Source: Thermotoga sp. (lineage in GTDB: Bacteria; Thermotogota; Thermotogae; B3-G13). From it: 5,741 nt of DNA. The stretch is taken from NCBI GenBank assembly GCA_003641555.1, contig QNAT01000095.1, forward strand, positions 1-5,741, written 5' to 3'. Below the pieces are notes generated by a model. It did not search any database and was not told where the DNA came from. It saw only the letters and a program-made list of their open reading frames with translations. Position 1 is the first letter of the stretch, and each line of letters starts with the position of its first letter. The position numbers and the translations under genes were made by a program. Below are positions 1-5,166 of the stretch, in pieces.

Positions 1-57
1 GCAGAATATCTCTGCAAGATATTTCAAATCTGAAATAACATTGAAAAGTTGTATCAT
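1..57 (-). CDS. 5' part of an unidentified small gene, third in the DUF1659/DUF2922 operon (cut by window edge)
   Basis: Only the first 19 codons are present, reading MIQLFNVISDLKYLAEIFC; the rest lies beyond the left edge. The ATG at 57-55 is supported by a very strong SD at 72-61, with six bases between GGAGG and the ATG. The SD and its surroundings nearly duplicate those of the preceding DUF2922-like gene. The visible peptide is hydrophobic with a few charges and could start a short amphipathic or membrane-associated protein. In other genomes DUF1659 and DUF2922 genes are often followed by another tiny gene such as a YvrJ-type protein, but these 19 residues do not let me identify it. The start is well supported; the function is unknown. 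Confidence 0.6.
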   Translation of the reverse strand, partial: MIQLFNVISDLKYLAEIFC

Positions 58-60
58 TTT

Positions 61-72
61 TCACCTCCTTTC
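61..72 (-). promoter_or_regulatory. Very strong Shine-Dalgarno site of the partial gene
   Basis: On the minus strand this reads GAAAGGAGGTGA, 12 bases complementary to the usual bacterial 16S rRNA 3' tail. It fixes the start of the partial gene at 57. Confidence 0.8.
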
Positions 73-132
73 TTGAGCTCAGCGAGTTGACAGACTCATT
101 GAACTTACCAAAATTACTTACTCTGTTAAATT

Positions 133-159
133 GGGCGGGATGTAAAATCCCGCCCCTAC
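133..159 (-). repeat. Solitary REP-like palindrome (GTAG head) between the DUF2922-like gene and the partial gene
   Basis: On the minus strand the tetranucleotide GTAG (159-156) is followed directly by a perfect 9-bp stem: GGGCGGGAT, loop TTTAC, ATCCCGCCC. GTAG followed by a GC-rich palindrome is the layout of REP elements served by REP-associated tyrosine transposases. The same design recurs at 5222-5601 in this window. It lies in the operon's intergenic mRNA, 11 bases past the DUF2922-like stop codon. It has no run of T after the stem, so it is not a standard terminator, although it could shield the upstream mRNA from 3' exonucleases. The structure is seen directly; membership of a mobile REP family is inferred. 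Confidence 0.7.
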
Positions 160-170
160 GAACGACTTAC

Positions 171-395
171 TTATCCTGCTGTATCGAAAAGTACGTTATC
201 AGTTTCATCTCTTACCACAGCACGTAAAGCCTGATCGATAGGTGTCCCTTTCACGGTTAAGACATTTTGAGACACTATATCATTCATCTTCGACTGTACT
301 GTAGTACCGTCAAGGCCGGATGCCGCACTTCTAAGCCTTATAGTTTTCTTTGCTCCGGTTGAAGAAACTCCAAAAGTCAAAAGCAAATCTGCCAT
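171..395 (-). CDS. DUF2922-like small protein (74 aa)
   Basis: This is a complete 74-residue gene from ATG at 395 to TAA at 171, second in the minus-strand operon. The sequence begins MADLLLTFGVSSTGAKKTIRLR. A central segment runs TTVQSKMNDIVSQNV (about residues 31-45), and the C-terminal part includes PIDQALRAVVRDET. This pattern of an N-terminal beta hairpin, a helix with VxxxMxxIxxxNV spacing, and a C-terminal strand with 'aximum alignment' to DUF2922 is how I recognise the family; the length also fits. DUF2922 has no established biochemical role, and its genes commonly sit beside DUF1659 genes, as here. It has no signal peptide or membrane segment, so it is probably cytoplasmic. The SD at 411-400 lies seven bases from the ATG. 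The family call is from memory of its pattern and should be confirmed by a profile search. Confidence 0.75.
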   Translation of the reverse strand: MADLLLTFGVSSTGAKKTIRLRSAASGLDGTTVQSKMNDIVSQNVLTVKGTPIDQALRAVVRDETDNVLFDTAG

Positions 396-399
396 TTTT

Positions 400-411
400 T
401 CACCTCCTTTC
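400..411 (-). promoter_or_regulatory. Very strong Shine-Dalgarno site of the DUF2922-like gene
   Basis: This repeats the 12-base minus-strand sequence GAAAGGAGGTGA. The surrounding stretch 396-416 is identical over 21 bases to 57-77, upstream of the next gene. That suggests the leaders were copied together with an ancestral gene or are held similar by selection. Confidence 0.8.
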
Positions 412-472
412 TTGAGTTATGTGAGTTCTTCGAGTTGAATAAACCTACCGAACCCGTTAAACTCCTTCGAAA

Positions 473-715
473 TCAGTCGATCGGGCCAAGACCTGTATTT
501 TCTCTCTTCGTTATGACAGCAACACTGTAATTGCTCATCTCGAAGAGCCTGTATGCAACGTTATACAGTGCTTGATCTGTTGCATCAGCCTTGATCTGAG
601 ATAATGTCATCGTCCTGTAGATCTCTTTACCCTGACTGTTTGTCTCCCCGGTATCGTATCTGATCGACAGTCTTTCCATAGGGTCCTCAGGGACAACGGT
701 ATCACCGTAAGCCAT
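473..715 (-). CDS. DUF1659-like small protein (80 aa)
   Basis: This is a complete 80-residue gene from ATG at 715 to TGA at 473, first in the minus-strand operon. A GTG three codons upstream (724) is in frame but falls within the SD GGAGGTG, so ATG 715 is the start, eight bases from GGAGG. The protein reads MAYGDTVVPEDPMERLSIRY, then a turn rich in G/N/S (about 22-30), then EIYRTMTLSQIKADATDQAL (31-50) and a helix YNVAYRLFEMSNYS. The strand, GKxxYRxxTLSxIKxxATDQALYxVA and helix pattern is typical of DUF1659, a family of unknown function of about 70-80 residues. Its partner DUF2922-like gene follows 77 bases downstream. It has no membrane segment or signal peptide. A structural or surface-associated role is possible, but nothing in the sequence shows it. 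Confidence 0.78.
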   Translation of the reverse strand: MAYGDTVVPEDPMERLSIRYDTGETNSQGKEIYRTMTLSQIKADATDQALYNVAYRLFEMSNYSVAVITKRENTGLGPID

Positions 716-720
716 ACTTT

Positions 721-732
721 TCACCTCCTTTC
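721..732 (-). promoter_or_regulatory. Very strong Shine-Dalgarno site of the DUF1659-like gene
   Basis: GAAAGGAGGTGA on the minus strand, the third identical copy in the operon. Its overlap with the upstream in-frame GTG (724-722) rules that codon out as the start. Confidence 0.8.
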
Positions 733-736
733 GACA

Positions 737-771
737 ATATAGTTTGCTATCAGTGGCACCACTGACTATAT
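737..771. promoter_or_regulatory. Dyad-symmetric hairpin/operator candidate at the small-operon start site
   Basis: The outer arms ATATAGT (737-743) and ACTATAT (765-771) enclose inner arms CAGTGG (751-756) and CCACTG (759-764). A seven-base unpaired stretch (744-750) lies on one side only. The dyad overlaps the -10 box of the minus-strand promoter and would cover its expected start point near 763. It could be a repressor operator, or a hairpin at the very 5' end of the mRNA that stabilises it. The pairing is seen directly; the role is inferred. Confidence 0.5.
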
Positions 772-798
772 TATGCCAATATTATTTGCTATTTGCAA
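770..798 (-). promoter_or_regulatory. Promoter of the small-gene operon
   Basis: On the minus strand, -35 TTGCAA (798-793) is followed by exactly 17 bases and then -10 CATAAT (775-770). The -10 is preceded by TGG, giving an extended -10. The -35 matches TTGACA at four of six positions and the -10 matches TATAAT at five of six. Transcription would start near 763, giving a leader of roughly 48 bases before the DUF1659-like start codon. No competing promoter is evident for this operon. Confidence 0.7.
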
Positions 799-886
799 GT
801 GAGTTAAGAGTGGATTACAGATTATTATGCCTCATTACAGCCATTGAAGGAAAAATGTGCGAGGTTTTTATGCAAATATAATTTGC
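785..886. promoter_or_regulatory. Cluster of ATTTGC/GCAAAT motifs
   Basis: ATTTGC occurs at 784-789, 791-796 and 881-886, and GCAAAT at 872-877. The last two form a perfect 6-3-6 palindrome (872-886). A related GTTTGC lies at 742-747. The first two lie in the spacer and -35 of the small-operon promoter. The motif could be a binding site for a regulator of the divergent genes, but in AT-rich DNA part of this could be chance. Confidence 0.3.
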
Positions 887-1010
887 TAATTACTCGTAAA
901 GGATATATCTCAATAGACATCATTAGTGTGAGCGAAGACATTGTTCAACTCCGTTGGTATTTTCTTGCAGTAAAGGCATATCATTGCCTGGATATGACTT
1001 ATTTCATTTG

Positions 1011-1019
1011 TGTTATAAT
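1011..1019 (+). promoter_or_regulatory. Extended -10 promoter of the coiled-coil gene
   Basis: TGTTATAAT matches the extended -10 consensus TGnTATAAT perfectly. No good -35 lies at 16-18 bases; TTGCCT at 984-989 is too far away (24 bases). A strong extended -10 can work without a -35. Transcription would start near 1026, leaving about 25 bases before the ATG at 1052, with the SD AGGAGG at 1041-1046. Confidence 0.6.
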
Positions 1020-1051
1020 AAAAATTGAGTTCAAGAAAACAGGAGGTAAAT

Positions 1052-1969
1052 ATGTCAAAGGTTGCAGACGTGATATCGAATATTCCTGATGAGAATTTGA
1101 GGAAGTATCTAACTGCCTTTGCTAAAGCACTTGAGGAGGATCTGGGGATTAATGCCGTCGGTAAGATAGAATTCCAGAGATTTGAAAGAACAGTTGAAGC
1201 AGGGTTTGATAAGGTAAATAAGGCAATAACAGAGCTCGCAGAGGCACAAAAAAGGACAGAAGAGAGAGTAGATGAGCTCGCAGAGGCACAGAAAAGAACA
1301 GAAGAAAGGTTAACGAGGTTGGAAACTGCGGTCGCAAAGCTTGCAGAGGCACAGAAAAGGACAGAAGAGAGAGTAGATGAGCTTGCCGAGGCGCAGAAAA
1401 GAACGGAAGAAAGGTTAACGAGGTTGGAAACTGCGGTCGCAAAGCTTGCCGAGGCACAGAAAAGGACGGAGGAGAGAGTAACAAGATTGGAAACTGCAGT
1501 CGCAGAGCTTGCCGAGGCACAGAAGAGAACGGAAGAAAGTGTGAACAAGCTGGCAAAAGCAGTTGATAGACTCGATAGAAAAATGATGGCTCTCGGTGCA
1601 AGGTGGGGGTTAGATAGCGAGCAGAGTTTTAGAAATGGCATGCAAATGGTAGTAGAAGACCTGGGTTATAAGGTTGAGAATATCGTATTCCCGGATGAAG
1701 AAGGGGTGGTATTTGGAGACAAGGCTCAGGTAGAGATAGATTGTGTGGTAAAGAACGGTAAAACGATAGCTATAGAGATAAAGTCGAGTGTGAACAAAGG
1801 TGATCTGGCAGCATTCAGGAGAAAGGTAGATCTATACGAAAGGATATTCGAGAAGAAGATCGATGAATTACTGGTGATATCACCGTTCATAGATCCGAGG
1901 GCAACGGTTTTGGCTCACAAGCTGGATATAAAGCTTGCCACATCAGAAAAGGGATTAGATGAGATATAG
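1052..1969 (+). CDS. Coiled-coil protein with C-terminal PD-(D/E)XK nuclease-like domain (DUF3782/COG5493-like), 305 aa
   Basis: The ATG at 1052 lies five bases after AGGAGG. An in-frame TTG at 1025 would sit at or before the expected transcript start and has no SD, so it is not used. Residues 1-60 form a helical N-terminal region. Residues 62-173 are an uninterrupted heptad coiled coil built from six [16 protein letters not shown] modules of 14, 21, 14, 21, 21 and 21 residues. Residues about 180-305 form the globular part, with [16 protein letters not shown] near the start (E190) and VEIDCVV...IAIEIKSS, in which D230, E242 and K244 match the D-(E)XK core of PD-(D/E)XK nucleases. DUF3782 proteins combine coiled coils with such a core, and their biological role is unknown. 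It has no signal peptide or membrane segment. It is transcribed alone, divergent from the small operon, and ends at its own terminator. Nuclease activity and its target are unproven. Confidence 0.85.
   Translation: MSKVADVISNIPDENLRKYLTAFAKALEEDLGINAVGKIEFQRFERTVEAGFDKVNKAITELAEAQKRTEERVDELAEAQKRTEERLTRLETAVAKLAEAQKRTEERVDELAEAQKRTEERLTRLETAVAKLAEAQKRTEERVTRLETAVAELAEAQKRTEESVNKLAKAVDRLDRKMMALGARWGLDSEQSFRNGMQMVVEDLGYKVENIVFPDEEGVVFGDKAQVEIDCVVKNGKTIAIEIKSSVNKGDLAAFRRKVDLYERIFEKKIDELLVISPFIDPRATVLAHKLDIKLATSEKGLDEI
1235..1570 (+). repeat. In-frame tandem repeat coding the coiled coil (two 105-bp units, then two 63-bp units)
   Basis: Units of 105 bp lie at 1235-1339 and 1340-1444, each coding 14+21 residues. 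Shorter 63-bp units follow at 1445-1507 and 1508-1570. All lengths are multiples of 21 bp, so the heptad phase never breaks. The two long units differ at six bases, all at third codon positions and all silent. This points to expansion by duplication or recombination, followed by selection on the protein. The last unit is the most diverged and leads into the hinge before the nuclease-like domain. Confidence 0.9.
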
Positions 1970-1989
1970 TGTCCCATATGAAAGGTTCA

Positions 1990-2098
1990 TAACTCAACGT
2001 TTAACATTATAGTGATTCATATTATTGCTGTGATGAGGGCTTTGAGGCTCTCATTTTTTTGAAAGTGCTATTTATCATAGATGTTAGATGTTGAGTTA
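1990..2098. repeat. 18-bp inverted repeat enclosing the terminator
   Basis: Arms at 1990-2007 (TAACTCAACGTTTAACAT) and 2081-2098 pair over all 18 positions in RNA, two of them as G-U wobbles. The 73-base interior holds the terminator hairpin. No flanking target duplication is visible, so a miniature transposable element is not shown. It may be a bigger fold around the terminator or a remnant of one. Confidence 0.6.
2033..2060 (+). terminator. Rho-independent terminator of the coiled-coil gene
   Basis: An 8-bp stem, ATGAGGGC (2033-2040) with GCTCTCAT (2047-2054) including one G-U pair, encloses the loop TTTGAG and is followed at once by six T (2055-2060). It lies 64 bases after the stop codon at 1969, and the next promoter (2118-2146) lies beyond it, so the coiled-coil gene and valS are separate units. 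Confidence 0.85.
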
Positions 2099-2117
2099 CA
2101 GTTTTTTGCATATTTAA

Positions 2118-2146
2118 TTTACTTTTTAAGGTAAAATATATATAAT
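2118..2146 (+). promoter_or_regulatory. Promoter of valS
   Basis: -35 TTTACT (2118-2123, four of six) and -10 TATAAT (2141-2146, six of six) are separated by 17 bases. Transcription would start near 2153, leaving about 30 bases of leader. That is too short for a T-box or other long leader riboswitch downstream of this start. Confidence 0.65.
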
Positions 2147-2167
2147 ATAAAACAACATTGAGAGGAA

Positions 2168-2194
2168 AGGGGAGAAAAGATGAATGTTGGATAA
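2168..2194 (+). promoter_or_regulatory. valS ribosome-binding site with an overlapping four-codon decoy ORF
   Basis: SD AGGGGAG (2168-2174) lies nine bases before the valS ATG at 2184 and five before another ATG at 2180. The earlier ATG opens a frame coding only M-N-V-G before TAA at 2192-2194, overlapping the valS start out of frame. The valS start is chosen because it opens the full-length synthetase with the expected N-terminus (HYNPGEFEKKWYEYW). Whether the decoy ATG captures ribosomes is unknown. Confidence 0.6.
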
Positions 2195-4814
2195 GCACTA
2201 TAACCCCGGGGAATTCGAAAAGAAATGGTATGAGTATTGGGAGAAGAATGGCTTTATGAACGCGGATATAAATCCAGATAAGAAACCGTTTACTATAGTG
2301 ATCCCTCCGCCCAATGTTACTGCTCAGCTCCACATAGGGCAAGCCCTGGATTTTACTCTCCAGGATATTGTCATACGTTTTAAGCGTATGCAGGGTTATG
2401 AAGCGCTCTGGCTGCCCGGTGAAGATCATGCCGGCATTGCCACGCAATATGTAGTTGAAAAAAAGATCGTGTCTGAAGGGAAAAGTAAAGAGAAACTCGG
2501 GAGAGAAGAATTCATTAAAGTTGTTTGGGAATGGGTAAAGGAATATAGGCAAAGAATAAGAGAGCAATTGAAAGCCATCGGTTCTTCTTGTGATTGGCGT
2601 CGTGAAAGATTCACACTGGATGAAGGCCTTTCTAAAGCTGTTACGAAGGTCTTTGTGGAGTTGTATAAGAAAGGATTGGTGTACAGAGGAGATTACATAG
2701 TCAATTGGTGTCCGAGGTGTGGAACTGTTCTTTCGAACGACGAAGTCGAGTATGAAGATGTTAAGGGCAATCTATATTATATAAGGTATCCGATAAAGGA
2801 TTCAAATGAATACGTTGTGATAGCCACGACTCGACCTGAGACCATGCTTGCAGATACCGGGGTTGCATTTCACCCCTCAGATGAAAGGTATAAGCGATAC
2901 GAAGGAAAATCTGCAATACTTCCTCTCGTTGGTAGAGAACTACCAATATTTTCTGATAAATATGTTGATCCCTCATTTGGTACAGGAGCTCTCAAGGTAA
3001 CCCCTGGCCACGATCCTAACGATTTCTTGTTGGGTCAACGTCATGGACTGAAGACTATAAATCTACTGGATCCGAATGGGAGGATAAATGAAAACGGCGG
3101 GGAGTTCAAAGGACTTACGATAAAAGAGGCGAGAGAGAAAGTTATCGAGGCACTCAAGTCCAGAGGATATCTTCTTGATGTGAAAGAATATGTTCATTCT
3201 GTGGGGCACTGTTACAGATGCCATACAGAGATAGAACCCATAGTATCGAAGCAGTGGTTTGTCAAGATGAAACCCCTTGCGGAAAAGGCAATGAAGGTGG
3301 TAAGGGAAGGGAAGATAAAATTCTATCCCTCTCGCTGGGAGAAAGTCTATTTCAATTGGCTGGAGAATATTCGTGATTGGTGTATATCACGTCAGTTGTG
3401 GTGGGGACACAGGATACCTGCATGGTACTGCAAGGATTGTGGTCATATAACCGTTTCTGAAGATAAGGTTCAGCGATGTGAAAAGTGTGGTTCCACAAAC
3501 ATCTATCAGGATGAGGATGTGTTGGATACATGGTTTTCTTCTGCATTATGGCCATTTTCTACACTCGGTTGGCCTGAAAAGACACCCGAGTTGGAGTACT
3601 TTTACCCGACGTCTCTGCTGGTAACTGGCTTCGATATCTTATTTTTCTGGGTCGCAAGAATGATAATGCAGGGTCTGGAATTCATGGACGAGATCCCATT
3701 CGGTGATGTGTATCTTCATCAATTGGTCCTGGATAGATACGGCAGGAAGATGTCAAAATCGCTCGGGAACGGAATAGATCCCCTCGATGTTATAAATAAA
3801 TATGGAACGGATGCCCTCAGATTCACCTTTGCATCTCTCGCAGCTCAAGGCAGAGATATCATAATGGATGAAAAGAGGATAGTAGATAACAAATTCTTTG
3901 CTAATAAGATATGGAATTCTGCGAGATTCACACTGATGAATACAAAGGATATGGACCGAACTTTTGTCCCGGAAGAAGATGAATTGGAATTGGCAGATAA
4001 ATGGATACTTTCACGACTCCAAAGGACCATATCCACAGTTACTCTAAACCTGGATAGATACGAATTCAGTAATGCGGCTAAAGCCCTTTATCAATTCATC
4101 TGGTCTGAATTCTGTGATTGGTACATCGAGTGCTCCAAGATAAGGTTATACGGAAAGGATAAGGGTAAGAAGCGGGTTGCTCAATACGTGCTCTTCAATT
4201 CTCTCGAAATTATACTTCGCCTTCTACATCCATTCATGCCTTTCATAACGGAAGAGATATGGCAGAATTTCGATATGCCAATAGAATCCGTTATGATTGC
4301 AAAATGGCCATCCGCTGATCCATCTTTCATAAACGAAGGTATAGAAGAGAAGATGCAAAGAGTTATAAATGTTATAAAAACCATCAGAAATATTAAAAGT
4401 GAACTCAACATACCTTTGAAAGTAAAGGTAGATGCTGTGTTAAACCTCAAAAACGATACGATAGCCTCTCTTCTGAACTCGAAGGTGGAAATGATCTCTG
4501 CCCTCGCAGGGGTTGTCCTCAAGGATTCGAGTGAGGAAGACTCAAGAGCAAAGGCCTCGGGAATCGTTGATAATGAAATAGAGGTTTCTGTACTTCTGGA
4601 GGAAGGAACGAATCTCGAATATGAAAGAAATCGGTTGAACAAAAAACTCACCAAACTAAGATCAGATATAGGGCACTTCGAAAAGCAGTTGGAGAACGAA
4701 AGATTCATTAGAAGTGCTCCAGAAGATGTTGTGGACGACGCCAGAAAAAAGCTGAAGAATTACGAAATCCAGTATGAGAAAGTGAAGTATATGCTGGAAT
4801 CAATGCAAAAGTGA
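2184..4814 (+). CDS. valS: Valyl-tRNA synthetase (ValRS), 876 aa, complete
   Basis: This cytoplasmic class I enzyme joins valine to tRNA-Val using ATP and proofreads mischarged threonine. Length (876) and domain order are normal for bacterial ValRS. Residues 41-53 PPPNVTAQLHIGQ are the first ATP signature, here HIGQ instead of the usual HxGH. DHAGIATQ is at 81-88. The editing domain has TTRPET at 215-220 and GTGALKVTPGHDPND at 266-280, with D280 in the usual editing position. Cysteine pairs C176/C179 with C343/C346, and C416/C419 with C432/C435, match two zinc sites known in Thermus ValRS. RDWCISRQLWWGHRIP is at 397-412 and KMSKS at 522-526. The anticodon-binding domain covers about 600-760, and a C-terminal coiled-coil tRNA arm covers about 808-876. 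It has its own promoter, and a small membrane-protein gene follows 37 bases after the stop. No frameshift is seen. Confidence 0.97.
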   Translation: MLDKHYNPGEFEKKWYEYWEKNGFMNADINPDKKPFTIVIPPPNVTAQLHIGQALDFTLQDIVIRFKRMQGYEALWLPGEDHAGIATQYVVEKKIVSEGKSKEKLGREEFIKVVWEWVKEYRQRIREQLKAIGSSCDWRRERFTLDEGLSKAVTKVFVELYKKGLVYRGDYIVNWCPRCGTVLSNDEVEYEDVKGNLYYIRYPIKDSNEYVVIATTRPETMLADTGVAFHPSDERYKRYEGKSAILPLVGRELPIFSDKYVDPSFGTGALKVTPGHDPNDFLLGQRHGLKTINLLDPNGRINENGGEFKGLTIKEAREKVIEALKSRGYLLDVKEYVHSVGHCYRCHTEIEPIVSKQWFVKMKPLAEKAMKVVREGKIKFYPSRWEKVYFNWLENIRDWCISRQLWWGHRIPAWYCKDCGHITVSEDKVQRCEKCGSTNIYQDEDVLDTWFSSALWPFSTLGWPEKTPELEYFYPTSLLVTGFDILFFWVARMIMQGLEFMDEIPFGDVYLHQLVLDRYGRKMSKSLGNGIDPLDVINKYGTDALRFTFASLAAQGRDIIMDEKRIVDNKFFANKIWNSARFTLMNTKDMDRTFVPEEDELELADKWILSRLQRTISTVTLNLDRYEFSNAAKALYQFIWSEFCDWYIECSKIRLYGKDKGKKRVAQYVLFNSLEIILRLLHPFMPFITEEIWQNFDMPIESVMIAKWPSADPSFINEGIEEKMQRVINVIKTIRNIKSELNIPLKVKVDAVLNLKNDTIASLLNSKVEMISALAGVVLKDSSEEDSRAKASGIVDNEIEVSVLLEEGTNLEYERNRLNKKLTKLRSDIGHFEKQLENERFIRSAPEDVVDDARKKLKNYEIQYEKVKYMLESMQK

Positions 4815-4851
4815 ATATCAATATGAATACACGAAAACGGGGAGAAAATTT

Positions 4852-5166
4852 ATGAAGTACATGCGATATATTGCGTTAGGTATATCCATATGGTTGATCG
4901 CAGCAGGTTTTTTATCTTTATCTCCGTTATTGCAAAGTGTGGATGGTTTCGCCTGTGGAGGAATTCTATTGGTGATGGCCATCTTCTGGATGAATAAAGA
5001 AGAAGTGAACTGGCAAAGTATTACTGTAAGTGTGATTTCGATAATGCTGTTGATATCTGCTTTTTTACCATTTTACAGCTCTCATCCACGCTGGTACAAT
5101 TTTACATGGGGATGGATATTGATCGCTAACCTCATGCTGTGCAGATCCAACACGAATAAGAAATGA
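4852..5166 (+). CDS. Small four-helix integral membrane protein (104 aa), possibly SPW-repeat-like
   Basis: ATG at 4852 has SD GGGGAG (4839-4844) seven bases upstream. It follows valS by 37 bases with no terminator, so co-transcription is likely. Predicted hydrophobic helices lie at about residues 6-25, 33-47, 54-74 and 82-98. The protein looks like an internal duplication: ISIWLIAAGFLSLSPLLQ with a following GG-rich helix (residues 11-46), then ISIMLLISAFLPF with WYNFTWGWILIANLML (63-96). Two helix pairs, each with a conserved S/F-x-P turn, recall SPW-repeat membrane proteins, but the match is loose. A function in tRNA charging is not suggested; co-transcription may be incidental. The last two lysine codons and the stop lie inside the first copy of the downstream repeat element. 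Confidence 0.8.
   Translation: MKYMRYIALGISIWLIAAGFLSLSPLLQSVDGFACGGILLVMAIFWMNKEEVNWQSITVSVISIMLLISAFLPFYSSHPRWYNFTWGWILIANLMLCRSNTNKK

Larger units (their letters stand above)
716..1051. other. Divergent intergenic region between the small-gene operon and the coiled-coil gene
   Basis: About 336 AT-rich bases hold both divergent promoters, a dyad over the minus-strand start site and several ATTTGC/GCAAAT motifs. An open plus-strand frame beginning at 844 crosses the region but has no SD, overlaps the next gene's promoter and start, and resembles nothing I know, so I do not call it a gene. No tRNA or riboswitch is visible. Confidence 0.7.

Noticed and set aside
716..724. GTG start extending the DUF1659-like protein by three residues
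   Set aside because: The GTG is part of the SD GGAGGTG itself, and ATG 715 has proper spacing.
1025..1051. TTG start extending the coiled-coil protein by nine residues
   Set aside because: It falls at or before the expected transcript start from the -10 at 1014-1019 and lacks an SD. The ATG at 1052 follows AGGAGG.
844..1089. Plus-strand open frame of 81 codons before the coiled-coil gene
   Set aside because: It has no SD, contains the next gene's -10 box, SD and start codon within it, and has no recognisable pattern.
910..1641. Long minus-strand open frame (243 codons) across the coiled-coil gene
   Set aside because: It is the antisense shadow of the in-frame heptad repeat. Its repetitive Ser/Leu/Cys-rich translation mirrors the repeat, it has no SD, and the plus-strand gene has a promoter, SD and terminator.
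1990..2098. Miniature inverted-repeat transposon around the terminator
   Set aside because: The arms pair, but no target-site duplication is visible and no second copy is present in the window, so it is kept only as an inverted repeat.
1970..2183. T-box leader for valS
   Set aside because: The conserved T-box antiterminator motif (AGGGTGGNACCGCG) is absent. The hairpin at 2033-2060 lies upstream of the valS promoter and closes the previous gene.
2022..2567. Minus-strand open frames over valS and its leader
   Set aside because: These are shadows of the valS coding frame, without SD or family resemblance. The same holds for the other minus-strand frames within 2426-4708.
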